From assembly GCA_029266455.1 (NCBI GenBank), contig JAQSWV010000003.1, positions 62,001 to 126,000 on the forward strand: a DNA stretch of 64,000 nt. Direction: 5' to 3'. This DNA comes from Nocardioidaceae bacterium (GTDB lineage: Bacteria; Actinomycetota; Actinomycetes; Propionibacteriales; Nocardioidaceae). Below, in pieces: positions 26,288-34,080 of the stretch (positions within the stretch are counted from its first letter, which is position 1; every line of letters starts with the position of its first letter). The translations under genes and the position numbers were made by a program. The notes under the pieces were generated by a model that was not told the DNA's origin, did no database searches, and worked only from the letters and a program-made list of their open reading frames with translations.

Positions 26288-27225
26288 CCGGCCTCTTGGC
26301 CGGCCCCGTGACCGACCCGTCCGGCGGAGCCCCCGTGGTCTGTGCCGACCGCGACTCGCTCGAGCAGCGCCTCGCCCCCGCCCGTGAGCGAGCGACCCGG
26401 ATCGGGCTGGTGCCGACCATGGGCGCCCTGCACGAAGGGCACCTGTCTCTGCTGGAGGCGGCGCTGCGACGCTGCGGGCACGTGGTGGTCAGCATCTTCG
26501 TCAACCCGCTCCAGTTCGGACCCGGTGAGGACTTCGAGCGCTACCCGCGATCGCTCGACGCCGACCTCGCCGCTCTGGACGCTGCACTGTCCGGACGCGC
26601 CGACTGCAGCGTGTACGTGCCTGCCGTGGCCGAGCTGTACCCGTACGGGCTCGACGGCGGGGTTGCGGTGGAGCCGGGCCGGCTCGGGCAGGTGCTCGAA
26701 GGTGCGATCCGGCCGACCCACTTCCGGGGGGTGCTCACCGTGGTGGCCAAGCTGTTCGGCCTGGTACGCCCTCAGGAGGCGTGGTTCGGCGAGAAGGACT
26801 ATCAGCAGCTGGTGCTGATCCGGCGGATGGCTGACGAGCTGGCGCTGGGTCTGGAGGTGTGCGGCGCACCCATCGTGCGTGAGCCGGACGGACTGGCCCT
26901 GTCCTCACGCAACGTCTACCTCGACGCCGCCCAGCGGCAGCTGGCGACCGCACTTCCCCGGGCGCTGGAGCGCGGGGTTGCCGAGGCAGCACGGACCGGT
27001 GCCGGTGCCCTGGCAATCGAGGCGGCGGCCACGTCGGCCCTCACCGAGTCCGGCCTCGACCCCGACTACGTCGCCGTCACCGACCCGGGGCTCGGCCCTG
27101 CACCCCGTAGCGGCCCCGCCCGGCTGCTGGTCGCGGCTCGCGTCGGTTCCACCCGGCTGCTCGACAACGCCGGACTCGTGCTCGGCGGCGGCAGGCAGCC
27201 GGCCGGCCCGAACCGGGCAGGGTGA
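26284..27225 (+). CDS. panC: Pantothenate synthetase (pantoate-beta-alanine ligase)
   Basis: PanC condenses pantoate with beta-alanine using ATP. The 313-residue protein has the ATP motifs LVPTMGALHEGHLSLL and FGEKDYQQLVLIRRM, and DGLALSSRNVYL. SIFVNPLQFGPGEDFERYPR is also typical. ATG 26284 overlaps the stop of the DUF2520 gene (ATGA). The C-terminal Gly/Pro tail is not conserved. coaX follows after 4 bases, without the panD that usually lies between them in actinobacteria. Confidence 0.95.
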   Translation: MTGLLAGPVTDPSGGAPVVCADRDSLEQRLAPARERATRIGLVPTMGALHEGHLSLLEAALRRCGHVVVSIFVNPLQFGPGEDFERYPRSLDADLAALDAALSGRADCSVYVPAVAELYPYGLDGGVAVEPGRLGQVLEGAIRPTHFRGVLTVVAKLFGLVRPQEAWFGEKDYQQLVLIRRMADELALGLEVCGAPIVREPDGLALSSRNVYLDAAQRQLATALPRALERGVAEAARTGAGALAIEAAATSALTESGLDPDYVAVTDPGLGPAPRSGPARLLVAARVGSTRLLDNAGLVLGGGRQPAGPNRAG

Positions 27226-27229
27226 GACC

Positions 27230-28033
27230 ATGCTGCTCTGTGTCGACATCGGCAACAGCCACACGGTGCTGGGTCTCTTCGACGGCGACCGGCTCGAGCA
27301 CCGGTGGCGCGTGACGACCGAGGAGCGACGCACCGCTGACGAGTGGTTCGTGCTGCTGCGCGGGCTGCTCCGCGGGGCCACCGACCCGACGCACGAGGCG
27401 CCGCCCGGCAGCCTGGGCGTGCCCACGACCGGTATCGCTGTCTGCTCGACGGTCCCGATGGTCCTGCACGAGGTGCGCCAGGTGCTGTCGCGCTACTTCG
27501 ACGACGTGCCGCACCTGGTGGTGGAGCCCGGCGTCCGTACCGGGGTCCCGGTGCTGATGGACAACCCCCGCGAGGTCGGCACCGACCGCATCGTCAACGC
27601 GCTGGCGGCCTTCCACCTGTACGAGGGCCCGTGCATCGTCGTCGACGTGGGCACGGCCACCACGTTCGACGTGGTGAGCGTCCGCGGCGAGTACGTCGGC
27701 GGCGCCATCGCGCCGGGCATCGAGATCTCGCTGGAGGCCCTCGGCCGGCGCGGCGCGCAGCTGCGGCGCGTCGAGGTGGTGCGCCCCCGCTCGGTGATCG
27801 CGAAGAACACGGTGGAGGCGCTGCAGTCGGGCGCCGTCTACGGCTTCGCGTCCCAGGTCGACGGGGTGGTGACCCGCATCGTCGACGAGCTCGGTGTCGC
27901 CCGGTCGGACCTGACCGTCGTGGCCACGGGAGGTCTGGCGCCCGTGGTGCTCGACGAGTGCACCCAGGTCGACGTGCACGAGCCGTCCCTCACCCTGATC
28001 GGCCTACGGCTGGTCTTCGAGCGCAGCTGCTGA
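27230..28033 (+). CDS. coaX: Type III pantothenate kinase
   Basis: CoaX phosphorylates pantothenate in the first step of coenzyme A synthesis and is not feedback-inhibited like CoaA. The 267-residue product has the ASKHA-fold motifs MLLCVDIGNSHTVLGLFDG, DRIVNALAAF, VDVGTATTFDVVS, and GAIAPGIEISLEALG, with VVATGGLAPVV near the end. ATG 27230 is 4 bases after panC, consistent with one transcript. lysS has its own promoter signal directly after the coaX stop. Confidence 0.95.
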   Translation: MLLCVDIGNSHTVLGLFDGDRLEHRWRVTTEERRTADEWFVLLRGLLRGATDPTHEAPPGSLGVPTTGIAVCSTVPMVLHEVRQVLSRYFDDVPHLVVEPGVRTGVPVLMDNPREVGTDRIVNALAAFHLYEGPCIVVDVGTATTFDVVSVRGEYVGGAIAPGIEISLEALGRRGAQLRRVEVVRPRSVIAKNTVEALQSGAVYGFASQVDGVVTRIVDELGVARSDLTVVATGGLAPVVLDECTQVDVHEPSLTLIGLRLVFERSC

Positions 28034-28037
28034 CCCG

Positions 28038-28043
28038 TAACCT
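28038..28043 (+). promoter_or_regulatory. Leaderless -10 hexamer TAACCT for lysS
   Basis: TAACCT plus 7 bases leads to ATG 28051. It lies in the 17-base gap after coaX. Confidence 0.6.
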
Positions 28044-28050
28044 CCCTGCC

Positions 28051-29556
28051 ATGACCGACCGGACCGTGCCCGCTGCCGCTGACGACGTCTCGGAGCAGGA
28101 ACGGGTCCGGCGTGACAAGCGAGCGCGGCTGATCGAGTCGGGGGCCGGGGCGTACCCGATCACGGTGCCCCGCACGCACACGCTGCGGGAGGTGCGCGAG
28201 ACCTACGCCGGCGCGGGGCTCGAGCCCGGCTCGGGCACCGGAGCGCAGGTCGCTGTCACGGGGCGGGTCATCTTCCAGCGCAACACCGGCAAGCTCTGCT
28301 TCGTCCGCCTCCGGGAGGGCGACGGCACCGAGCTGCAGGTGATGCTGTCGCTCGCGGAGCTGGGCCAGCAGGGCCTGGACGAGTACAAGGCGCTGGTCGA
28401 CATCGGCGACCACCTCGCAGTTCAGGGCGAGGTGGTGATGAGCCGTCGAGGCGAGCTCTCCGTGCAGGCGCGGCAGTGGCAGATGGCGGCGAAGGCGCTT
28501 CGCCCACTGCCCAACGAGCACCGTCCGCTGTCCGACGAGGCGCGCGTCAGGTACCGCTATCTCGACATGATCGTGCGCCCGCAGGCGCGCGAGATGGTGC
28601 GGGCCAAGGCCACACTGCTGCGGGCGCTGCGCGAGACCCTCGACGGCCAGGGCTTCATCGAGGTCGAGACGCCGGTGCTGCAGCTCACGAACGGCGGGGC
28701 GGCGGCACGGCCGTTCCGCACCCACCTGAACGCGTTCGACCAGGACATGCTGCTGCGGATCGCGCTCGAGCTCGACCTCAAACGGGCGATGGTGGGCGGC
28801 GTGGAGCGGGTCTACGAGATCGGCAAGACGTTCCGGAACGAGGGCATCGACTCCACCCACGCAGCCGAGTTCTCGATGCTCGAGGCATACCAGGCCTATG
28901 GCGACTACGAGTCGATGATGGTGCTGTCCCGCGACCTGGTGCTGGCCGCCGCCCGCGCACTGGGCCGGACCGTCGTGCCCGCCAGGGACGGCACCGAGAT
29001 CGACCTCGAGGCACCCTGGCGGCGCGCGAGCCTGCTCGCCCTGGTCAGCGCCGCCGTGGACGACGAGGTCACCGTCGACACCGACGTCGCCACGCTGCGT
29101 CGGCACGCCGCGGCCAGGGAGGTCGCCCTGGAGCCCGGCTGGGGGGCCGCCGAGGTGCTGGTGGAGCTGTACGAGCAGCTCGTCGAGGAGGATCTCGTCC
29201 AACCGACTTTCGTCTGCGACTATCCGGAGGCGGTCCGGCCGCTGGCAAAGCCGCACCGGTCACTGCCTGGTTTGAACGAGGCATTCGACCTCATCATCAA
29301 TGGCGTCGAGCTGGCGCCCGCCTATTCCGAGCTCAACGACCCCGTCGTGCAACGGGAGCGGTTGACGGAGCAGGCACTTCGGGCCGCTGCCGGCGACCCT
29401 GAGGCCAACGAACTCGACGAGGTGTTTCTTCGTGCACTGGAACATGGTCTGCCTCCTGCCGGCGGCCTGGGGATGGGCATCGACCGTCTGCTCATGCTGT
29501 TGATGGGCACGGGAATCCGCGAGGCAATCCTGTTTCCGTTGTTGCGTCCGGTCTGA
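28051..29556 (+). CDS. lysS: Lysyl-tRNA synthetase, class II
   Basis: LysRS charges tRNA(Lys). The 501-residue protein has an N-terminal OB-fold anticodon-binding domain (VAVTGRVIFQRNTGKLCFVRLREGDGTELQVML) and the class II core. Motif 2 is KTFRNEGIDSTHAAEFSMLEAYQAY and motif 3 is GLGMGIDRLLMLLMG. In motif 2 the usual HNPEFT is replaced by HAAEFS, which I recall from one actinobacterial LysRS subgroup. The coaX-lysS-lsr2-clpC order matches Mycobacterium. The last 300 bases are visibly less GC-rich than the rest of the gene. Confidence 0.93.
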   Translation: MTDRTVPAAADDVSEQERVRRDKRARLIESGAGAYPITVPRTHTLREVRETYAGAGLEPGSGTGAQVAVTGRVIFQRNTGKLCFVRLREGDGTELQVMLSLAELGQQGLDEYKALVDIGDHLAVQGEVVMSRRGELSVQARQWQMAAKALRPLPNEHRPLSDEARVRYRYLDMIVRPQAREMVRAKATLLRALRETLDGQGFIEVETPVLQLTNGGAAARPFRTHLNAFDQDMLLRIALELDLKRAMVGGVERVYEIGKTFRNEGIDSTHAAEFSMLEAYQAYGDYESMMVLSRDLVLAAARALGRTVVPARDGTEIDLEAPWRRASLLALVSAAVDDEVTVDTDVATLRRHAAAREVALEPGWGAAEVLVELYEQLVEEDLVQPTFVCDYPEAVRPLAKPHRSLPGLNEAFDLIINGVELAPAYSELNDPVVQRERLTEQALRAAAGDPEANELDEVFLRALEHGLPPAGGLGMGIDRLLMLLMGTGIREAILFPLLRPV

Positions 29557-29693
29557 AGGGGTAGCAATCGAAGGACTCGTGCCCCCGGCCATGTCCCTAA
29601 CCCGGAGCCTGCTACCGTCCCGATATCCATGAATTCCGTCCGCGGGGAAGCGGAATCGTCCATGCATCACGGTCAGACACTGGAGGACATTGA

Positions 29694-30026
29694 ATGGCTC
29701 AAAAGGTGCAGGTGCTCCTGGTCGACGACGTCGACGGCGGAACGGCCGACGAGTCCGTGCAGTTCGGTCTCGACGGAAGCGCCTACGAGATCGACCTGTC
29801 GGCGGAGAACGCGGCCGCGTTCCGCGACGCGCTCGCGCCCTACGTCGCGGCCGCCCGCCGGGTCGGCGCCCGCGGCAGCGCGCGCCGCCGGGGCCGGTCA
29901 CGGTCGTCGTCTGATGCCGGGTCGGCCCGTGAGATCCGCGAGTGGGCCCGGGAGAACGGCTACCGGGTCTCTGAGCGCGGACGGGTCCCGGCCGACGTCA
30001 TGGAGGCGTACCGGGCGGCCCACTGA
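29694..30026 (+). CDS. lsr2: Lsr2 nucleoid-associated protein, H-NS-like silencer
   Basis: Lsr2 bridges DNA and silences AT-rich, often foreign, genes. The 110-residue protein has an N-terminal dimerisation domain starting MAQKVQVLLVDDVDGGTADESVQFGLDG and a basic linker with RGR-type arginines. The C-terminal DNA-binding domain is REIREWARENGYRVSERGRVPADVMEAY, whose RGR hook inserts in the AT-rich minor groove. ATG 29694 is preceded by GGAGGA. The 137-base upstream gap is less GC-rich than its surroundings and holds ATTCCG/CGGAAT inverted arms, which could allow self-regulation. Confidence 0.95.
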   Translation: MAQKVQVLLVDDVDGGTADESVQFGLDGSAYEIDLSAENAAAFRDALAPYVAAARRVGARGSARRRGRSRSSSDAGSAREIREWARENGYRVSERGRVPADVMEAYRAAH

Positions 30027-30329
30027 CCCGCCAGCTCCCTCCCGAACTCCCACCCGCCCGCACTTCCACGCCTCCACGCACTGCCTTCCCCTGCCGCCCG
30101 CGGCCCGACCCGGTGTTCGCCAGCAGTGAACCCGGCCCGGGAACAGCGCGTCCGGGGGTGGCGTTGACAGCAGGTGTCCGGTTCTTCCGGAAGCCGATGA
30201 GGGCTCCCGCGCAAGCCTCCAGCGGATCGTTGCACCGCAGTGACGCGGAACCGTGACTAGCATGATGTCGAGACCCCTGGTGCAGGGCACACGCCGTGAC
30301 GCCAAGGAGTGGGCAAGGAGACCGAGAAG
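30027..30329 (+). other. Intergenic region upstream of clpC
   Basis: About 300 non-coding bases. Visible elements are a GTTCGC-N5-GTGAAC inverted repeat (30115-30131), a TTGACA at 30164-30169 without a good -10, a TCCGG-TTCTT-CCGGA stem (30177-30191), and a TAGCAT hexamer at 30258-30263. I see no CIRCE element and no HAIR palindrome. The clpC ribosome site AAGGAG is at 30314-30319. Confidence 0.5.
30115..30131. promoter_or_regulatory. Possible ClgR-type operator upstream of clpC
   Basis: GTTCGC-CAGCA-GTGAAC is an inverted repeat with one mismatch. ClgR in Streptomyces, Corynebacterium and Mycobacterium activates clp genes from GTTCGC-type sites. The match of half-site and neighbour gene is suggestive, but the right arm lacks the GCG that I recall for the consensus. 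Confidence 0.35.
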
Positions 30330-32831
30330 ATGTTCGAGAGATTCACCGACAGGGCACGTCGGGTCGTGGTCCTGGCGCAAGAAGAAGCCCGGATGCTCAG
30401 CCACAACTACATCGGCACCGAGCACATCCTGCTCGGCCTGATCCACGAGGGCGAGGGTGTCGCCGCCAAGGCGCTCGAGAGCCTCGGGATCTCACTGGAG
30501 GCCGTACGTGCGCAGGTCGAGGACATCATCGGACAGGGCCAGCAGGCCCCGAGCGGACACATTCCCTTCACTCCCCGTGCCAAGAAGGTGCTCGAGCTCA
30601 GCCTGCGCGAGGCGCTGCAGCTGGGCCACAACTACATCGGCACCGAGCACATCCTGCTGGGTCTGATCCGCGAGGGCGAGGGTGTCGCCGCGCAGGTCCT
30701 GGTCAAGCTGGGCGCTGACCTCAACCGGGTCCGGCAGCAGGTCATCCAGCTGCTCAGCGGGTACCAGGGCAAGGAGACCGCCGCGTCGGGCGCCGCCACG
30801 GAGAGTGGTGCGCCCAGCAGCTCCCTGGTCCTGGACCAGTTCGGGCAGAACCTCACCCAGGCCGCTCGCGAGGGCAAGCTCGACCCGGTCATCGGTCGCG
30901 ACAAGGAGATCGAGCGGGTCATGCAGGTGCTGTCCCGCCGTACCAAGAACAACCCGGTGCTGATCGGGGAGCCCGGCGTCGGCAAGACCACGATCGTGCA
31001 GGGCCTGGCGCAGGACATTGTCCGGGGAGACGTGCCCGAGACGCTCAAGGACAAGCAGATCTACACCCTCGACCTGGGTGCTCTGGTCGCCGGCTCGCGC
31101 TACCGCGGTGACTTCGAGGAGCGCCTCAAGAAGGTGCTCAAGGAGATCCGCACCCGCGGCGACATCGTGCTGTTCATCGACGAGATCCACACCCTCGTCG
31201 GCGCAGGTGCGGCCGAGGGCGCGATCGACGCCGCCAGCATCCTCAAGCCCATGCTGGCGCGTGGTGAGCTGCAGACCATCGGCGCGACCACTCTGGACGA
31301 GTACCGCAAGCACCTAGAGAAGGACGCCGCGCTGGAGCGGCGCTTCCAGCCGATCCAGGTCGCCGAGCCGACCATCGCGCACACCATCGAGATGCTCAAG
31401 GGCCTGCGTGACCGCTATGAGGCGCACCACCGGGTGACCATCACCGACCAGGCTCTCGTGTCCGCCGCGACCTTCGCCGACCGCTACATCTCGGACCGGT
31501 TCCTCCCGGACAAGGCAATCGACCTCATCGACGAGGCGGGGTCGAGGCTGCGCATCCGCCGGATGACCGCACCGCCGGACCTGCGGAGGTTCGACGACCA
31601 GATCGCCGACGTGCGCAAGCGCAAGGAAGGCGCCATCGACGCGCAGGACTTCGAGGCTGCGGCCTCGCTGCGCGATGAGGAGAAGAAGCTCATCGGTGCG
31701 CGCTCCGAGCGCGAGAAGCAGTGGAAGGCCGGCGACATGGACGTGGTCGCCGAGGTCGACGAGGAGCTGATCGCCGAGGTTCTCGCCACCGCGACGGGCA
31801 TCCCCATCGTGAAGCTCACCGAGGAGGAGTCGAGCCGGCTGCTCCGCATGGAGGACGAGCTGCACAAGCGTGTCATCGGTCAGGACGAGGCGATCAAGGC
31901 GCTGTCCCGGGCCATCCGGCGTACCCGCGCCGGGCTCAAGGACCCGCGACGCCCCGGCGGCTCGTTCATCTTCGCCGGTCCGTCCGGCGTCGGTAAGACG
32001 TGGCTGTCCAAGGCACTGGCCAACTTCCTGTTCGGCGATGACGACGCGCTCATCCAGCTGGACATGAGCGAGTTCTCCGAGAAGCACACGGTCTCGCGGC
32101 TGTTCGGGTCGCCCCCCGGCTATGTCGGGTACGAGGAGGGTGGCCAGCTCACCGAGAAGGTGCGGCGCAAGCCGTTCTCGGTGGTCCTCTTCGACGAGAT
32201 CGAGAAGGCGCACCCGGACATCTTCAACTCGCTGCTGCAGATCCTGGAAGAGGGGCGGCTCACCGACTCCCAGGGCCGTGTCATCGACTTCAAGAACACC
32301 GTGATCATCATGACCACGAACCTCGGGGCGAGAGACATCGCGAAGGGCGTCAACCTGGGGTTCCAGCAGGCCGGCGACTCCGCCGGGTCGTACGAGCGGA
32401 TGAAGGCGAAGGTCGGCGAGGAGCTCAAGCAGCACTTCCGGCCGGAGTTCCTCAACCGCGTCGACGAGATGATCGTCTTCCCGCCGCTGACCCAGGACGA
32501 GATCGTCCGGATGGTCGATTTCATGCTGGCCGGTGTGGAGATGCGGCTGAAGGACAAGGACATGGCGCTGGAGCTCACGCCGGCTGCCAAGGTCGTCCTG
32601 GCCCAGCGAGGCTTCGACCCCGTGCTTGGTGCGCGTCCGCTGCGCCGTACCGTCCAGCGCGAGATCGAGGACCAGCTGGCCGAGAAGCTGCTGTACGGCG
32701 AGGTTCGCCCGGGTCAGATCGTGCTGGTCGACGTGGACGGCGACGGGCCGGACGCCGCCTTCACGTTCAGCGGCACCCCCAAGGCCGAGCTGCCCGACGT
32801 CGCCCCAGTGGAGGCCAGCGCGGCCGAGTGA
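30330..32831 (+). CDS. clpC: ATP-dependent Clp protease ATP-binding subunit ClpC
   Basis: ClpC is the hexameric unfoldase that feeds substrates to ClpP. The 833-residue protein starts [20 protein letters not shown], with two N-domain repeats containing [13 protein letters not shown]. Walker A of D1 (GEPGVGKT) starts near 213, and the UVR-type middle domain holds [20 protein letters not shown]. Walker A of D2 (GPSGVGKT) starts near 550. The residue after the D2 Walker A is Trp ([10 protein letters not shown]), where Glu is usual. ATG 30330 is chosen from homologues and AAGGAG upstream; a GTG at 30309 is in frame. A large hairpin and repeats follow. Confidence 0.96.
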   Translation: MFERFTDRARRVVVLAQEEARMLSHNYIGTEHILLGLIHEGEGVAAKALESLGISLEAVRAQVEDIIGQGQQAPSGHIPFTPRAKKVLELSLREALQLGHNYIGTEHILLGLIREGEGVAAQVLVKLGADLNRVRQQVIQLLSGYQGKETAASGAATESGAPSSSLVLDQFGQNLTQAAREGKLDPVIGRDKEIERVMQVLSRRTKNNPVLIGEPGVGKTTIVQGLAQDIVRGDVPETLKDKQIYTLDLGALVAGSRYRGDFEERLKKVLKEIRTRGDIVLFIDEIHTLVGAGAAEGAIDAASILKPMLARGELQTIGATTLDEYRKHLEKDAALERRFQPIQVAEPTIAHTIEMLKGLRDRYEAHHRVTITDQALVSAATFADRYISDRFLPDKAIDLIDEAGSRLRIRRMTAPPDLRRFDDQIADVRKRKEGAIDAQDFEAAASLRDEEKKLIGARSEREKQWKAGDMDVVAEVDEELIAEVLATATGIPIVKLTEEESSRLLRMEDELHKRVIGQDEAIKALSRAIRRTRAGLKDPRRPGGSFIFAGPSGVGKTWLSKALANFLFGDDDALIQLDMSEFSEKHTVSRLFGSPPGYVGYEEGGQLTEKVRRKPFSVVLFDEIEKAHPDIFNSLLQILEEGRLTDSQGRVIDFKNTVIIMTTNLGARDIAKGVNLGFQQAGDSAGSYERMKAKVGEELKQHFRPEFLNRVDEMIVFPPLTQDEIVRMVDFMLAGVEMRLKDKDMALELTPAAKVVLAQRGFDPVLGARPLRRTVQREIEDQLAEKLLYGEVRPGQIVLVDVDGDGPDAAFTFSGTPKAELPDVAPVEASAAE

Positions 32832-32856
32832 CCCGCCCCCACCCACCACCCACCCC

Positions 32857-32900
32857 CATCATCCGCGCAGTACGCCGATCGGCGGACTGCGCGGATGATG
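32857..32900 (+). terminator. Long hairpin after clpC
   Basis: Two 22-base arms (32857-32878 and 32879-32900) are reverse complements with one mismatch, with no spacer between them. C-rich and G-rich flanks extend the pairing. It begins 25 bases after the clpC stop and is a likely terminator or 3'-end stabiliser without a U-run. Confidence 0.6.
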
Positions 32901-33045
32901 TGTGTGGGGGTGTGGGCCGTCGTGTCGTCGGCGTACTGCGCGGATGATGCCTGTGGGGGTGCGGGGTGTCGTCGGCGTACTGCGCGGATGATGTCCGGTG
33001 GGGGTGTGGGCCGCGCCGTGCCGTCGGCGTACTGCGCGGATGATG
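32879..33045 (+). repeat. Four direct copies of a 22-base motif, with a fifth inverted copy
   Basis: The motif with core ACTGCGCGGATGATG starts at 32879, 32928, 32972 and 33024, spaced 49, 44 and 52 bases apart. The inverted copy is at 32857-32878. The gaps between copies also resemble each other (GTGGGGGTGTGGG). No frame is conserved across them. This is a clustered intergenic repeat, not a CRISPR array. Confidence 0.85.
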
Positions 33046-33077
33046 GGGTGGGGGTGGGGTCAGCTGAGGGAGGGGGC

Positions 33078-33415
33078 TCAGTGGGTCGTGGTGCTGAGGT
33101 TGACCGCCACCACGCCGGCGATGATGGCCACCAGGCCTGCTGCCTTGACCGCATCGAGTCGCTCGCCGAGGAACATGAGACCGACGATCGCGACCAGGGC
33201 GGTGCCGGCTCCGGACCACACCGCGTACGCCACTGACACCGGGATCTGGCGGACCACCAGGGCCAGCAGCCAGATCGACACCGCGTAGCCGCAGATGACG
33301 AGCAGGGCCCAACCGGGCTGGGTGAACCCCGCGGTACGCGGAAGAGAGCCGCTGTGGCGCCGACCTCCACGACGATCGCCACGGCCAGCAACAGCATCGC
33401 CAGACCCATGGGCAC
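33078..33415 (-). pseudogene. SMR family multidrug efflux protein, frameshifted
   Basis: The small multidrug resistance fold is split over two minus-strand frames. From GTG 33415 or ATG 33409 the first frame reads MGLAMLLLAVAIVVEVGATAALFR, with the conserved membrane Glu. The second frame reads GFTQPGWALLVICGYAVSIWLLA, then IPVSVAYAVWSGAGTALVAIVG, to the stop at 33078. The frames meet at a GGGG run (CCCC at 33327-33330 on the plus strand), where one added base would restore a normal protein of about 110 residues. It may be a true mutation, a phase-variable site or a sequence error. It is divergent from a TetR gene with twin operators. Confidence 0.85.
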
Positions 33416-33443
33416 GCTCCGTTCTCCCGGTTCCGCTCACTCA

Positions 33444-33459
33444 TGTAGCACTCGCTACG
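33444..33459. promoter_or_regulatory. TetR-type operator O1
   Basis: TGTAGCACTCGCTACG, a GTAGC-N4-GCTAC inverted repeat, lies in the SMR/TetR intergenic gap. It is 27 bases from O2, centre to centre. Confidence 0.7.
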
Positions 33460-33470
33460 TCCACGTCGAC

Positions 33471-33486
33471 TGTAGCACTCGCTACA
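33471..33486. promoter_or_regulatory. TetR-type operator O2
   Basis: TGTAGCACTCGCTACA is a TGTAGC-N4-GCTACA inverted repeat with perfect 6-base arms. It overlaps the TetR gene's -10 hexamer, so repression of the regulator's own promoter is expected. Confidence 0.75.
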
Positions 33487-33488
33487 GT
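33483..33488 (+). promoter_or_regulatory. Leaderless -10 hexamer TACAGT for the tetR gene
   Basis: TACAGT plus 7 bases leads to ATG 33496. It overlaps operator O2. Confidence 0.6.
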
Positions 33489-33495
33489 GAGGCGG

Positions 33496-34080
33496 ATGAG
33501 CACGGAAGGTGGCATGGTCCGGACGAACGAGCGCCGCGAGGCGCTGGCGGAGTCGGCCACCGACTATGTCCTCGATCATGGCATCGCGGGCCTCAGCCTG
33601 CGTCCGCTGGCAGCCGCGATCGGCACCAGCGACCGGATGCTGGTCTACCACTTCGGCAGCAAGGACGCCCTGGTTGCGCTGGTGATCGAGCGCAGCAACG
33701 CCCGGTCGGTGGCCGCGTTGCGCGCCATTCCGGCCGCCTCGTCGCCGCGGGCCGCGGTCACCGCGCTGTGGGAGCAGTGGCAGCAGCCGGTGGTCGCCCG
33801 CTGCCTACGGGTCTATGCGCAGACTGCTGCGCTCGGGCTGCTCGGGCAGGAGCCGTACCTGTCGGCCGCCCGCCGCAGCAACCAGCTCTGGACAGCCGCG
33901 GTGTCGGACCTCCTGGTGCGCAGCGGTGTCCCGTCGCGGCGCGCGCGGCGGGCCAGCGAGCTGGTCGATGCCACGCTGTTCGGACTGCTGCTCGACCAGC
34001 CCCTCGAGGCCGGGTCACGGCACGTCGGAGTCGTCGTGCGCGATCTCGCCGACGCGGTGGAGCGGATCAGCAAGGTCTGA
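33496..34080 (+). CDS. TetR/AcrR family repressor
   Basis: This 194-residue protein has an N-terminal helix-turn-helix with YVLDHGIAGLSLRPLAAAIGTSDRMLVYHFGSKDALV, then a variable ligand-binding domain. It is divergent from the SMR efflux remnant, and two copies of a 16-base palindrome lie between them, so it very probably controls that exporter and itself. ATG 33496 is set by the -10 spacing; ATG 33514 is another in-frame choice. Its 3' end overlaps the convergent mutY 3' end by 66 bases. The inducer is unknown. Confidence 0.88.
   Translation: MSTEGGMVRTNERREALAESATDYVLDHGIAGLSLRPLAAAIGTSDRMLVYHFGSKDALVALVIERSNARSVAALRAIPAASSPRAAVTALWEQWQQPVVARCLRVYAQTAALGLLGQEPYLSAARRSNQLWTAAVSDLLVRSGVPSRRARRASELVDATLFGLLLDQPLEAGSRHVGVVVRDLADAVERISKV

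Noticed and set aside
29557-29693. Foreign DNA island around lsr2
   Set aside because: The region is only mildly less GC-rich, and the gene order lysS-lsr2-clpC is the conserved one.
32857-33045. CRISPR array
   Set aside because: The gaps between the 22-base copies resemble each other, one copy is inverted, and no cas gene is nearby.
33327-33330. Programmed frameshift or contingency locus in the SMR gene
   Set aside because: The G run is only four bases, too short to claim phase variation, and no slippery-site features are evident. Kept as a pseudogene with error as an alternative.
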